Source of the DNA: Adenophora triphylla var. japonica
Taxonomy: Eukaryota; Streptophyta; Magnoliopsida; Asterales; Campanulaceae
NCBI GenBank assembly: GCA_022495995.1
Contig: JAFEMH010001451.1
Location: 338,501-402,500 of the forward strand
Direction of reading: 5' to 3'
DNA: 64,000 bases
Shown here: positions 12,014 through 24,093 of the stretch, one piece after another
Layout: every line of letters starts with the position of its first letter
How positions within the stretch are numbered: position 1 is the first letter of the stretch
Position numbers and translations under genes: made by a program
The notes under the pieces: model-generated
The model's database searches: none
What the model was told of the DNA's origin: nothing
What the model saw: only the letters and a program-made list of their open reading frames with translations

Positions 12014-13505
12014 TGTTCGTCCCAAAGGTGGCAACAAGGGTGAAAATATAGCTAGGGGGGGTGAATAGCTGTTTTAAAATTTTTCGCCCTCTTTTAAAAA
12101 CTAAACCTCTTGCTTACAAAATCCTCTTGCAATTGATAATAGACGCAAGTGATAGTTGTAAAATGCACGATGGAATATATAGAGTTATAAAGCGGTTTTG
12201 GGAGAGGCGGTTTGTAAAGTGCGGTTTTGATAGTGCGGTTTTGGGAAGAGCGAGTTTACAAACACGTGTGGTTTTGACTTTGTTAACTTCAAACACTATT
12301 TCACAATAATGGATAACTAAATAAAGATCAAACGAGAGACAAAGATAAATAATTAGTAAGCACAAGAAAATATAAATGCGGTAAAGTAAGAACACGCTAT
12401 TTGGAGTGGTTCAATCGATAAACGATCTACGTCCACTACCAAGATGGTTAGTCTTGGATTTCTAAGAGAGATTTTATATTAAGTATTTGAGAGATTACAA
12501 AGTACAATAAAATCTTTTCTATGAAGAACAAATCCTAGACTATAACCAGTGTATCTCAAATGTATAATCTATGTGATTAGAACAAATGAGGTGTGTGTGT
12601 GAGAACAAGATCAAGGCTCTTTAAATCGAGAGATGTAGAGCTCAATGATTCTTGAATGTGTTAAGGCTTGATTTACAAGGAATTTGGGGAATATTTCTTG
12701 AAGTATGAAGATGAAGATTCAAAGGGTTGAACAATTTACGGGCGAGCTTGACTTCTTATGAACACGGCAACTTCTCAATTTTTCAAGCAATCTTCAAATG
12801 GTGAAGATTAGGGGTATTTATACCCAAGCATCAAGAAACTAGCCGTTGGATACAGCTGTTGTAAGGACAGTACTTGATGCAATCCTATTGGTCCATAGCA
12901 ACCACTTTTGTCCTTTGATACAGCTGCTGCAGATAAAGCTGATCAGGCTCCAGCTGCAAGCAATGAGGTTAGGACACCTGTCACCTTTTCAAGATCCTTG
13001 CAGATCTTCTCTGACATTGAATCACGTGACAAGATTTGGTGGTTGACTTTTTGATAATGCTGACGTGGATTCCAATGGATAAAAAGTGGTTCACTTCAAG
13101 TAGCCAATCATTGGATGCGGTTGGTGAGATGCGGTTAGGTACATGCGGTTTTGCTACACCAGGAGGTTGCATGGATGCGGTTACACATGAACTGCACAGG
13201 TGCGGTTCAAGGGCGGTTGCATGCAGTTGGTTCAATAGGCAGATTCAAGGTAGAACTACACTTGCGGTTACAAGTGCGGTTCATAGGGCGGTTTTGAATA
13301 CTGCTGGAACTGCAACTTTGCTTCCAATGAGTCTTGTGCCAGTCTTCAAGCCTAAGATTAACCTATTCTATAAAATGGACTTAGCTAAAAAATTGAAGTC
13401 TAAGCTTCATTATATAGGGTCCTAAAGTCCTTAAAATAGACAGGAGGTTATGGTATCAATCAAATCTAATACAAAATAGGAGGGTTAAAACATGCATACC
13501 CAACA
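12014..13505 (-). repeat. S1 5' LTR, complete (1492 bp)
   Basis: The borders are TGTTGGG at 13505 and ...GAACA at 12014 on the minus strand. It is collinear with 1-1268. TATA box at 12815-12822. Thirteen GCGGTT words occur in two clusters: nine at 13110-13300, upstream of the TATA box, and four at 12190-12241, in the transcribed part. The bases that follow (CGATA from 13506) should be the target duplication, but the partner lies off the window. Confidence 0.93.
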
Positions 13506-15073
13506 CGATATCACTTTTCGAAAAAAAATAATAATAAAAGAAAGCTTTTCCCTTTGAGCGGGTTAGATTTTGCTTGCTTTCTTTGCCTTGCATTGCATCA
13601 TTTGCATCTTGGGATTTGTGCATACTTTGAACGGGAAACAACCCGAAAATAGCAAAGGAGTGGAACCTGGAAAATTGATCCATGCAGTCGTACGGCTCAT
13701 CCTCCTTGGATTCTGACCGGACGGCCTCAGTGGCAATTCCACCAAGAAAAATTGAGGTTAATCTGGCAGTCCTAGCAGCTTGGGGCTATTCAGTTCCAAG
13801 ACTGACTGGGGCTCCCAGAAAATTTATGTGCTTAACTGTTGCATTTTCCCCGTCACAGAAATCATTCCTTTAAAACACATTTATGAAAATCTCTGTTTTA
13901 ACTCAAAAAGGAACATTTTCAGGAGACCGCACACTACGCGCACTCTATATATCCTGTACACTTTGCACGCATGTCCCTTTAAACCTGGGATGGTTTATCA
14001 GCTGCAGTCACGGACAGCCTTACGATGCTCCCAGGCGCGCACGGAATCATCCCAAACTCCCCATGGCAGCCAGTGTCGACCAATGCGCAGTCCATGTCAC
14101 ACGTTTCAAAAAACCGTGACTTTTTGGTTGGTTTTTGGTCTAGTCCGTGTCATATAGCCCAATTGCATATTCCCGTAAAGGTCAAGCCTTAGTTCATAAC
14201 GGAAGTCAAGATCTTTCGCTCAAGCGAAAATCTGCCGAAATTCCGACAGGGAAAAATTGGTAGAATCTTGACTCCGACATTGACTTTGACCTTGACCTGC
14301 ACGGAAGGCGTAAGAGTCGAGACCGAGTCTTTGCCAAAAAGTCCAAAGATCTTTCGCTCAAGCGAAGCTCTGCCAAAATTCCGACAAGGAAAAATTGGCA
14401 AGATCATGACCCGGCATTGACTTTGATTTTGACTCACGCACGGCGTATGCAACGAAGTTCAATGTGACACTGTGTCATCCGGCTTTTACCACCCGACCCA
14501 TGCCTATTATCTTCTCGGACATTACCGAAAAGTCAAAACATCAATCGCGCAAGCAAAATTCTGCCGAAATTCTATCAAGGCTGAAAGACGAGACTTTCCA
14601 GGTATTGCCTTGACTATAATTCGCATCGCTCGTGCGTTAAAAGTTCCTATGACCCGCTAGACCCGTTAGGAACGTTCTTCTCTCTCGGTCGGTGGGATCC
14701 GCGTGCCCTATAGGACCCTCGCCCGGGGCTGTCCACCCTGGGAGGTCGAAATACAGGTGGAATATGAGGGGCTTATAGACGTAGTGACGGAACCCACTGA
14801 TCCAGGATCTAGAATAGTTGCGAAAAAGAAGGGCAAATCCCCTTTTCCAACCAAATAGAAATTAATAAAAGACACTGTTTTAAGTAAACTGGAAGATTCA
14901 TAATCTGCATATTGCTTGAGCCTTCAGCCTAAACACCTACCCCGAGTCTAAACCTCTCCTATCCCTTTCCCGCAGCGAGAAAGAAGTGGGTGAGAACACC
15001 GGGTCAGCGACTTTTTAGCGCAGAATTCTCGTACGCTCGCCGTAATCCTCGCTTATCGACCCGTAGAGCCGTA
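13506..15073 (+). other. A 5' UTR with paired palindromes and hairpin repeats
   Basis: No gene is expected here. It holds the paired GC-rich motif TCGTACGGCT (13688-13697) and CCGGACGGCC (13717-13726). It also holds a run of related units at 14205-14600 with TTTCGCTCAAGCGAAA, a near-perfect hairpin at 14214-14229, again at 14352 and in decayed form near 14545. B has the same arrangement at 51824-53606. Small frames here are repeat shadows. Confidence 0.75.
13686..13728. promoter_or_regulatory. Paired GC-rich palindromes in A 5' UTR
   Basis: Two near-palindromic decamers of the type GCCGTACGGC lie about 20 bp apart. The same pair is found before the LTR TATA box and before both antisense genes of A. 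Function unknown; palindromic symmetry means orientation cannot be assigned. Confidence 0.6.
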
Positions 15074-16913
15074 ATGGCCGATTCGACAGAGAACAAGATC
15101 TTGGTTTGGGTAACCAGATGACTAGGGAAGAAGAGCTAGCCTATGACCAATGCCCTCCTCCAGTCATATATGATCCTTTGCCAAAGACTGTCCCTTTTCA
15201 GTCCTTTCCAGTATCCCAAGCCGTCAGGGTCCCGACACCCTCTCCTCCTCAGAAGAGACCTAGCTTCGCCATAGCTATCCCAGTCACGCAGCCTCTGCAT
15301 TACCCCGTGGGACTTTTTCCCTCCTCTCAGCCTGAGCCAAATCTCCCTATCTTGGAATCCCAGTACCAGCCTGACCTTTCTAAATTTGTCAACGCCTGTG
15401 AATTTGCCTATCTCCCAGACAAGGTGGTAGTGAAGAATCGACTGGAAATGAGAACGAGGAATGGATGGATTCTACAACGATGAAGACAGTCAAGAGAAGG
15501 AATGAACTTGGAGTCGACCAAAGTGAAATTTGGAGAACAAAATGAATTAGAAAACTACGGACTGGAATAGGGGATGGTATCACTTCAAAATGTGCCTCGT
15601 AGCTTGTGTGAAGGTTCGGAAGGGAAAAAGGATGCGAGCTCGTATGAGGCAAAGATACGAATTCTACATCCTAGAGTTCAATACTCCTTACAAAGACTTG
15701 GTCGGTGAATGGAGGGACTTGATTGAAGCTTTATCTAAAAGAGGGAAGTGGGCTCCGCCCGCCGATCTAGAATATGTAAGCGTCGTTGAAGCTAAACCCC
15801 CATCAGGAAGAGTAGACTCCATTGCAAAGGCCGAGAATCACCCTTGCGACCTTGTCTGAAGAAAAGTGCATGGATGCCTTGGAGAGAGTCCTAAAATTTG
15901 AAGCGACCCCGGTCCCCTTTATATCCTATGATGACAGCGATGTTTTCTTAGTAATTCCCAAGTCAGAGGAAGAATCCAAGATACCTCTTATATGGCGTCA
16001 AGTATCCCGACCTGCGTTTGCCCTCACCGGTCATCGTGAGTCAAGATGAGAGTTCTCACGAGAGTTACCGTAGTGATACCGAGGAAGACACGGGAAGTGC
16101 CGAGGGAACAATAGAGGAGTGGTTAGCCCGTAGCCAAAAAGCCCAGAGAACCTTCCCGACAAGAAAGAACAGAACCCGCCATGAGGTTTGACCCCGCGTA
16201 AATCCTTCTTGATGATGGAATTTCCCACTTCGTAAAATGCTTGGCCAATATTAAAGATGCCGTCGAAAACTAACCCCTAGAGAAAGGAGGGACATGCTTG
16301 ACAGTGATGAGGAATGTGATCCCACTCTGTTGAAAAAGTTGCTAGGTCCTGGATGAGGAAGCCATTCACCGCACTCCAAACTCGAAGGTGATAATTCCTA
16401 TTGCATGTTGACCTTGAAAAGCTTGAACGAGACTCGTAAAGGCTTTAAATGAGGAGGGTGAAGTTGAAACCACCGACTATTGAGCCAATTAAGGAATCGA
16501 GCTCGAAAAAGTCGAAACCCAAGAACCTCGGAATCGTATTCGGAAGCCGCCTATGCCTCCAGCAATGCGGTTAATCGATTAATCGCCAGAGCCGGCCATA
16601 CGCCAAAGCAAGAGCCCGCCTCTCACTTTGAAAGAGCCGATGTAATCCTCCAAAGAGGGAATGATGACCCGTAGAAGTCTAATGTCTATGTGATGACTCG
16701 GTCCTGACAAATGAGTGTTGAATGCCCTAAGGGTGATAAAAGAAATGCCGTTTTCCGAGCCGAAAATGCACAAAAGACCCTATAAGCCTGGGCGTAAAAG
16801 CCGACTGACAAGGAGGATCCAAAGGTTGACTCGCTTAAAGTGTACTCGTGCCAATATCTCCTTGTGGCCCCGTTAACCTCTTCATACCCTCATAAGTCGG
16901 GCTAGAAGAAAGT
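15074..16913 (+). pseudogene. A gag, decayed
   Basis: It starts at the first ATG after the 5' UTR (15074). The reading is broken into short frames in all three phases, for example one from 15106 with a Pro-rich stretch, one from 15590 with YEFYILEFNTPYKDL and LVGEWRDLIEALSKRGKW, and one from 15822. I assign gag from position only; no zinc knuckle is visible. Many indels indicate an old copy. B has no counterpart of most of this region. Confidence 0.55.
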
Positions 16914-17560
16914 TTGGCCAAGACCATGGTACCCATAGATGTCACCCCGTATGAGGTCATCCAAATGATTGGAAATATCCACTACGGAAACATCATTACC
17001 TTCACCGACTTGGACCCGCCAAAGTATGGGGCTAGTCATAACGAACCTCTTTACATCACAGCCCGAGTTGGAAGAACGTCGGTTGCCACGGGTATTAGTT
17101 GATGGAGGGTCCGCAATGAACGTCCTTCAAAGAAAGATGATGGACTTACCGGATTTGAAGCCTACAGATTTGAAGCCTTCTAGTCGACTATTAAGGCCTA
17201 TGACTCCACCGCACGATCGCTTGGGGATTGCTACTCTCAAGTTGTGGTTTGGGAAAAGGTCATGGACGTTGACTTCCAAGTGATTGACATTCCGATCTCG
17301 TTCGCTTCCGCCGGGACGCCCTTGGATTCACCGGATAAATGGGGTAGTCTCTACTGCACCAATGCGTCAAATTTCAGCCTAGTGATGGTACTATCACCAC
17401 CATCTATGGAGATAGTGTCACGGTGGAAGGAACCAAAGACCGGAGGTATCCCGATATTGGAAATTAAGCATGATGATGAAGGGTTTGCCTTGACCGGATT
17501 CTCTCGTAGCTTCTTCCAAAGCACAAGTGTGTTGCACCGACCTCACCACTACTTCCGATA
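16914..17560 (+). pseudogene. A aspartic protease region, decayed
   Basis: The stretch at 17098-17121 encodes VDGGSAMN, the DGGS-type active site seen in Tat-lineage proteases, preceded by NEPLYITARVG and followed by a hydrophobic FQVIDIPISFASAG strand in another frame. At least two frameshifts separate these. The family enzyme processes Gag-Pol. This region is missing from B and E. Confidence 0.7.
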
Positions 17561-18299
17561 AAATTCCTCCGGCCATGAGAATGATGAGAAAAATGGGTTA
17601 TCTTCCGGCTTGGATTGGGCGTAAGACTCCTGTGGTCGCAATACCATCATTGATGTAAAGGAACGTACTACCGTATATGGCTTGGGATACAAACCGAACT
17701 CTCGGGATGGCATAAAAGCTAAAGGGGTCCAAACTCTATCCCTACAGCTTATCCCCGACCCATTACTTTACAAAAGGTGGGACTCAATACGACGAAAGTG
17801 ACCATCGACCTCCCCGAGAAAAACCCTTCCGGAAAACCTTGAGAAGGTTAGGGGAAAACCAAAGAAACCCCGTTCGAAGGATGTTCCTTAACTTGCCGGA
17901 CATTCCCGGGGCTACCACTACCGTTCGTAACGAGTATGTCTTCAAAGAAAATTCAGACAGGTCAAAGAGTCAAGATCCTGGTAATGGACTTCTCCACCTT
18001 GAGTTAGCTCTTCCGAAGATCACCAGATAGGAGCCGCCAATAGTGAAGACAAGTGAGTGGGGTTTGCAAAAGTTGTTTGATGAAGAAGCAGAGATCCCGC
18101 ATTTGATCGACTTCGCCTCGATGATGAGGTAGTTGCCGTAATTGGAGACGGTGGTGAAGATCCTTTCGATCCCCGCACTTTGGTAACTAAGACAGAGATG
18201 CCGTTGAAGAATTGGGAGACATTCTCGTGGCCGATAGCCACCGACATCAAATGATCACAGAGCTTGGATTGGTACCCCGTCCTTCTCAACCCAAGCCGT
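17561..18299 (+). pseudogene. A protease-to-RT linker, decayed
   Basis: Fragments such as IPGATTTVRNEYVFKE (about 17900) match in position and wording a segment near 31330 in E. Stops and indels are frequent. No catalytic motif is seen. Confidence 0.5.
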
Positions 18300-20121
18300 G
18301 TCAAACACCCCGTTGTCCATACAGCTTGAGTCAGAATCTTTGAATTCCAGTCCTTCCGAAGTCATCCGAAGGCCTCACGCCCGAGGACTATGAATATGTA
18401 ATCGATGTCATCTTTCCTCTTGCTTTGAATGAAATAACAGATCTTTCGATTATCCCCTTATTGGCCAACTTAACAAATGATAAATTAACTCAAAACTTAA
18501 CAACAGCTTAATAATGAATCATTTGAACAAGATGCAAACACACTAAATGAACAATACATTAAAGAAATCTTTAAGCAAAGTTACAAAAAGAGGAAAACCG
18601 GGCCCAAGCCGCCGAGGAGGTTTTGACAAGTGTGAACTTGGGTACCGTCGAGGAACCTAAAGAGACACAGATTGGAAACTTCTTCCGTGGGGTTGAACGG
18701 GACAGACCGGTTAATCTCGCTCAGAGAATACATGGACGTCTTTGCGTGGTCGTACAAGGATATGCCGGGGCTAGACAGCTTCAATAGTGGAGCACGTAAT
18801 CCCTCTAGCACCGTATGCTAAGCCGCAAAGCAAAAATTGAGGGAAATCAAGCCGAGTGGTCTCTACAGTCAAAGAAGAAATTGAGAAGCTACCGCGGGTA
18901 GGATTCATCGTAGTCATCGAATATCCGACATGGTTGTCCAATATTGTGACCGTCACCAAGGCCAATGGGAAGGTGCGCTGCGTGTGGATTTCAGGATCCG
19001 AACAAGGCCAGCCCCAAAGATGATTACCCCTTGCCAAACATAGACATCCCGGTGGACTCCACTCGCCAACTATGAAGTCAAATCCTTCGTTGATGGTTTT
19101 GTGCTACAACCAGATCAAGATGGCCGAAGAAGACCAAGAAAAGACAGCCTTCACCACACCGTGGGGAACTTACTGCTATACAGTAATGCCATTTGGGCTC
19201 AAGAACGCCGAGGCTACTTATCAAAGGGCAGCGACCGCGCTTTTTCATGACATGATCCACAAGGAGATTGAGGTCTACGTAGACAACATGATAATCCACT
19301 CCAAAGGCGAGGACGGACAGCACTTTGTTGACTTGCGAAAGTTCTTTGAGAGGCTGAGACAACATTCCATGAGACTAAACCCTGCCAAATGCACCTTCGG
19401 AGTGACAAGGGGAAAAGTGCTTGGGTATATGGTCACGGAGCGAGGTATCGAAGTCAACCCCCGAAAGATCAAAGCCATTATGGACATGAGGCCACCTCAA
19501 ACTCAGACAGAAGTCAAGAGCTTTATGGGCAAACTTCAGTACATCAGCCATTTCGTCAATCAGCTGACCACTATGTGCGAGCCCATCTTCAAGCTCATGA
19601 AGAAGAACGTAGATACAGAGTGGACCGAAGAATGCCAGGATGCCTTCGACCAGATCAAGGCATACTTAGTACATCCTCCAGTACTATGCCTCCCACATAG
19701 ACAGAAACCTCTTCTGCTCTATCTCACTTTCACTGATACAGCAGTTGGGGCTATGCTTGCTCAGGAGAAGAAAGACTCTCGGATAGAGAATGCCATTTAC
19801 TTTGTCAGCCGGAAGCTGCAGGGAAGTGAGCTCAATTACTCCGCATGTGAAAAGACCTGTGCCGGACTGGTCTGGGTAGTCGACAAGTTAAAGCATTATA
19901 TGCAAGCCCACCCTGTGAATTTGGTCTCAAAAATGGACCCCATCAAGTATATCTTCGATAAGCCTTCTCTCTCGATGCGTCTAGCAAAGTGGTCCTTCTT
20001 CTTAGCAGAGTACGACATCAGCTACGTGACCAGAAAGGCCATCAAGGGTCAAGCATTGTCAGACCATCCGCGAACTTCCCGCAGAATGAGGACCGTGGGC
20101 CCGAACCCCAATTCCCGATGA
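18300..20121 (+). pseudogene. A reverse transcriptase and RNase H
   Basis: The N-terminal RT part up to about 19070 is broken by indels. An open stretch of 349 codons (19072-20121) holds WGTYCYTVMPFGLKNAEAT, the catalytic box, GVTRGKVLGYMV, and the RNase H segments GAMLAQEKKD and AIYFVSRKLQ. The catalytic box reads YVDNM instead of YVDDM, so one metal-binding Asp is lost. Very close to B at 49070-50851. Confidence 0.9.
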
Positions 20122-20152
20122 AGGGATCTTCGCAGTCGAGCCTGAAAACCGA

Positions 20153-20659
20153 TGGCAGTTTCTCTTTGATGGAGCTGCTAACAAAAGAGGAAATGGCGTA
20201 GGGATGCTACTGGTCGATCCGAAAGATGAGCATACACCCATAGCCCTCAAGCTGAACTTCCCTGCCACAAACAATGTTGCCGAGTATGAAGCCTGCCTTG
20301 CTGGTTTAGAGGCTGCTTTAGAAAGGAATGTAAAGGAGCTCGAAGTTTATGGAGACTCAGCCCTGATCATCAACCAGGTCTCCAACAAATGGAAGACTGT
20401 GGACCCTAATCTTCAGCAGTATCATGCCCATATGGAGGAGTTGACTGGACAGTTCAGAGAAGTGACTTTCCACTACTTGCCAAGGGAAAAGAACAGATTC
20501 GCAGATGCCCTCGCTACTTTAGCCTCACTGGTAGAGATCCTCGAGGGAAAAGCCATAAAACCCTTCAAAGTGGGTAGAAGAGAAGCCCCAGCTTTCTGTT
20601 GTGAAGTAGACCTGGGACCCGAGCCTATCAAGGAACCGTGGTATAATCAAATTTACTAG
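20153..20659 (+). pseudogene. A second (additional) RNase H domain
   Basis: It reads WQFLFDGAANKRGNGVG, VAEYEACLAGL, VYGDSALIINQV and NRFADALATLASLVE, which supply the four acidic positions of an RNase H fold. A second RNase H after the first is a known hallmark of Tat/Ogre elements. The frame is shifted against the upstream RT frame and ends in TAG at 20657. Confidence 0.85.
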
Positions 20660-21808
20660 TTCCTCAAAGATGGAGAGTCAGCTTTCAGAGATGAAGAAGG
20701 TCGGCCAAAAGAAGGTGTCAAAGCCAAGAGCTTGCAAGCCCTGAAAAGGTTGGCCTCCCATTATGTCATTCTAGGAGGCAACCTATACAAGAAGCGGTAT
20801 CAAGGACCACTCCTCTTATGCGTCACTCAAGAAAGGGCCAAAGAGTTGATGACTGAAGTCCACAATGGTCCCTGCAGTCCTCATATGAATGCTAGAGCCC
20901 TGATGCAAGTGATCCTCAGAATGGGTTACTACTGGATTTCCATGGAGACAGACTGTGTTCAAGCATGTCCGAGCGTGCGACAAATGCCGCGGTTTGCTAA
21001 CCTCAACCATCTCCCCGCCTCATGACTCGTACCGCATGACGACTCCCCGGCCGTTTGCAACTTGGGGTATTGACGTGATAGGGAAGATAGCCCCGGCAGA
21101 AGCAATGGGCATGAATTCGTGTTAGTGGCGCCGACTACTTCACCAAGTGGGTAGAGGCCAAGTCCTACAAGGTCCTCACTTCCAAGAAGGTGGCCCAGCT
21201 TTATCAAAGAAAACATAATGTGTAGATATGGGGTGCCCAATGAGATCATTTCGATAATGGGTCACACTTTGAAGGGGACTGCGGTAGATTGCCGTCGAGT
21301 TCGTGATCACTCGCCACAAGTCATCCCCGTATGCACTCGACTAATGGAGCCGTGGAAGCCGCTAATAAGACGCTCGAACGGATCATCCGGAAAATGGCCA
21401 CCCGTGGTCGTGATTGGCCCGAAAAGCCGCACTGCACTCGGGGCTACGTAACATCTGTCGAATGTACCACAGGAGAAACCCCTTTTGCCCTAACTTACGG
21501 GATGGAAGCAAAGTGTTACCAGTGGAATTGGAAATCCCGTCATTGAGGGTCCTCCCGGAAAACAAAGTGTCAACGAAGTAGAATGGTTGCGTAGCCGGCA
21601 TGATGAGTTGGCCCTGCTCGACGAAAGAAGGCTTAAAGCCATGGAGCATACCCGAGCCTATCAGAGGCGAATGGCCAGAGAATTTGACAAAAAGGTCAAG
21701 GCCCGAGACATCAAAGAGGGTGACTTAGTGCTGAAAGTAAAGCCCCCTACCAGAGACAACCCCCTGGGAAAATGGGAACCCGTTTGGATCAGCCCTTATG
21801 TGGTGTAG
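20660..21808 (+). pseudogene. A integrase, frameshifted
   Basis: Pieces in changing frames show the zinc-finger region (EVHNGPCSPHMNA, then RQMPRFANLNHLPA), the FATWGIDVIGKI first Asp, SDNGSHF with the second Asp (about 21249), and NGAVEAANKTLERI with the catalytic Glu. The C-terminal piece 21587-21808 ends KWEPVWISPYVV and a TAG, after which KILSGGAM still follows in frame. B has the same TAG. Confidence 0.88.
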
Positions 21809-22411
21809 AAGATACTATCGGGAGGAGCCATGAAACTTGCAGACCTGGACGGCAATCCCTTTGTCCACCCAGTCAACGGTGATAAGCTCCGAAGGTACTA
21901 TGTCTAAAAAAAAAAAGGAAAAAATCTTAGTGCAAAAAGAGTAATGCCCAGCTAGGCTGAAAACCCAAAAAGGGCGGTCTAGGCAAAAAACAGGGCTGCA
22001 CATAAAAAATAGAAAAAAGAGTTCACCAGAATGAACTACGAAGACCTGAGCCCCTTAGTCTTTCTTGTAAAAGGGGAACGTAGGCAGCCATTTATGGTTC
22101 GGTCTAAATAATAAAAAGGGCGATTAAGTTTCCATGAAATGCGTCCTAAACAATAATAAAGGACATTCAAGTTTTCATAAAACGGGTCCTGAGCAAATCA
22201 ATAAGACATTTGAGTTTTCATAAAATGTGTCTTGATTAATTTCTAAGATAATATTTCTTGTTCATTACAAGTTAAAAACTCCTTGATGAGTTCAAGCACG
22301 GTCTACTCTTGACTCTGCTAACCTGCTACAAAGATCTAAAATACAATAAAATGCCTAATAAAACTACTGTGTTTGCAAAATGGCAATAAGGGAATCCTAA
22401 GAAAAGATTTT
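21809..22411. other. Tail-to-tail interval between A pol and antisense gene 2
   Basis: It holds the residual integrase tail to 21906, one copy of the CCTAGCTGGGC-type unit (about 21950-22010), and three related units of about 55 bp at 22100-22250, each with a GTTTTCATAAAA-like core. B carries one copy of the latter but three or more of the former. Transcripts of pol and of the antisense genes would converge here. Confidence 0.6.
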
Positions 22412-23911
22412 TCAGTCGTCATTCGCTGAGTCTTCTTTGGTCTTCTTCCCTTTACCTCGACCCCGTTGAGTGTTCTTTCTCTTCTTCTCTATAATGTCGG
22501 TCTCCCTCATTCCGATCTTTGGTATCCTCACTGGAGCCTCCATCAAACCCGTGTTAATAAGTGCCTTCTCTACCCGAGCACGAGTCCGCACTTCCTCCCT
22601 CTGAGCCTCAGTCAGAGGAGCGACCTCGGACAATCTCTTGTATCGAGCCTCCATATCTCTGATCAGGTCACCCGATTAGTTATGGCGACTCGCCTTAGCC
22701 TCAGTCTCCCTCAGAGTCCCACTCGAGTCGCAGTCAGCTCCCAATAAAGCCTGACGTCTCTCCCCCAATATGACCTGAGTCGCTCCCATCTCCCTCTCGT
22801 ACCAATCCAAGTAGACAGTGGTCAAGATGGTACTCTTCCTGCTCCTGAAGATAGCCCTGGGTGGAAAAGCAGCGTAAGTCCAAGCCCTCAAGAAGAATGA
22901 AAAGCTGGCTGGATCTCTCATATCAAATGGCACCACCTCCATGGTACGAATGTCCTCCCAATCGTTCAATGGCTCCTGTAAGGCCCCGAACTGCCTGGAT
23001 ACCAAGCAGGGTATGTAGAAGGATGACCAGAACCCCGGAACCCTCACTATGTAGGACTCCCGAAATATCCTCCCGATCCGCAACCTCCAGTGAGGTACCC
23101 ACCAACGGATGTCCGAAGTGGATAACCTAGCCATCATCGCCTCCCAGCCTACCCCGGTCCCGCCGTCGAGGTGCACCTCTCCGAGAAATCACCCAAGGGC
23201 ACTGAGTCGGCAAAGCCCTTGGCAAAGCCCTGAGCCGCTCCTGCAGCCACAAAGTCAAGACAAATGACTCCTGCACCTCATGAAATGGTCTCCCCTAGCC
23301 ATCCTGTCAATGCCATGCAAGGTCTCCCCCAAAACCAGTGGGACAATGTCCTTCCCAGCCCTGCAATCTCTGACCATGTCTAAGAGACCACCATGACAGA
23401 TCCCCAAGGACTCAGTGGTAAACAGAGAAGAAAATATGCAGAGGATAAAGGCATCCATAGCCACCGTGGTCGCAGCCATAGCCGGAGACCCAAACCTGCC
23501 CAGGACATCAGAAAGGTCAATCCTATCTGGGGCTATTATCATCTCCTCAGCCTCTCCCAGAGAAATCTGCAGAAAAGATGCAAGCTTTGCCGCCACCGGC
23601 ACGTCTTCGATCAGCGGAATTGATATAGCCTCAATTTCTGGACCCCCAATCAAGGCTCGGAAGTCTTCATGCGTTGGGACAGTCTCATTGTAAGAAAAGC
23701 AGTAAACATGTCTCCGGACGTCCCAAAACTTTGCTGCTGATCTCAAAAGGTCCCAATTGGGCGGGAGATCCCTCAAATGCCATAAAGACTTGATCTTGAA
23801 GGTAGAATCAAGCAACCCCTTGTGAGATTGGAAGTTATATCTCACCCAAGACTGAAGATCAGACATAAAGCGGTCTCTTTTCCCCCTTTGCAATCTAACG
23901 GGCTTCTCCAT
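22412..23911 (-). pseudogene. A antisense gene 2 (DUF7745-like)
   Basis: I take the start at the ATG of MEKPVRL (23911), because the TATA-like box (24011-24017) would make the upstream ATG at 24004 fall before the transcription start. The wording FWDVRRHVYCFSYNETVPTHEDF, the AMDAFILCIFSSLF helix and the RQFGALQEPLNDWEDI segment resemble the plant DUF7745 family, whose function is unknown. The C-terminal third has helical EYR-type and basic KGKKTKED stretches. Broken by frameshifts near 23260 and 23170 and by TAA at 22676-22678. B holds the same gene at 45193-46695. Confidence 0.75.
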
Positions 23912-24010
23912 CGCAAAATGATGAAAGGTGGTGTCTTTAGGTCCAATATGTGCTCTGGGAACAGTTGGGACAAGTCTAAGTTGAAAATGAAATGAAATGG
24001 CCAAGACTTG

Positions 24011-24093
24011 GTTTTATTCTGAAAATAACCAGTCCAGACAGAACTGTGAGCCACACGGCCTCATTTGCTCCAGAGACCATGCCGCACGGCTTC
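24011..24093 (-). promoter_or_regulatory. Promoter module of A antisense gene 2
   Basis: On the minus strand: a palindromic motif at 24093-24079 (GAAGCCGTGCGGC), a second at 24062-24048 (GAGGCCGTGTGGC), then a TATA-like AATAAAAC at 24017-24011, and the gene start 100 bp further. The same arrangement precedes gene 2 in B. This is inferred from position and conservation. Confidence 0.6.

Larger units (their letters stand above)
1..13505 (-). mobile_element. S1: Sirevirus-type Ty1/copia retrotransposon, 3' LTR cut by window edge
   Basis: On the minus strand, from right to left, the order is 5' LTR (12014-13505), PBS, gag, protease, integrase, reverse transcriptase/RNase H, an extra env-like gene, PPT and 3' LTR. 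The order protease-integrase-RT is that of Ty1/copia. A long gag with a coiled-coil-like region, LTRs of about 1.5 kb and an extra gene after pol are known features of the Sirevirus (SIRE/Maximus) lineage. The pol and env-like genes carry frameshifts, so this copy is probably inactive. It is inserted in the 5' UTR of element A. Its left target duplication lies outside the window, so the insertion cannot be closed. Confidence 0.93.

Noticed and set aside
12060..13505. Host gene upstream of A
   Set aside because: All small frames here belong to the S1 LTR, which repeats at 1-1268.
13780..14157. 125-codon frame in the A 5' UTR and its counterparts at 52439-53158
   Set aside because: It runs through untranslated leader repeats, differs in frame between A and B, and has no homology that I recognise.
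23912..24004. Upstream ATG of A antisense gene 2
   Set aside because: It lies between the TATA-like box and the likely transcription start, and B has no matching in-frame extension; the start at 23911 fits both copies.
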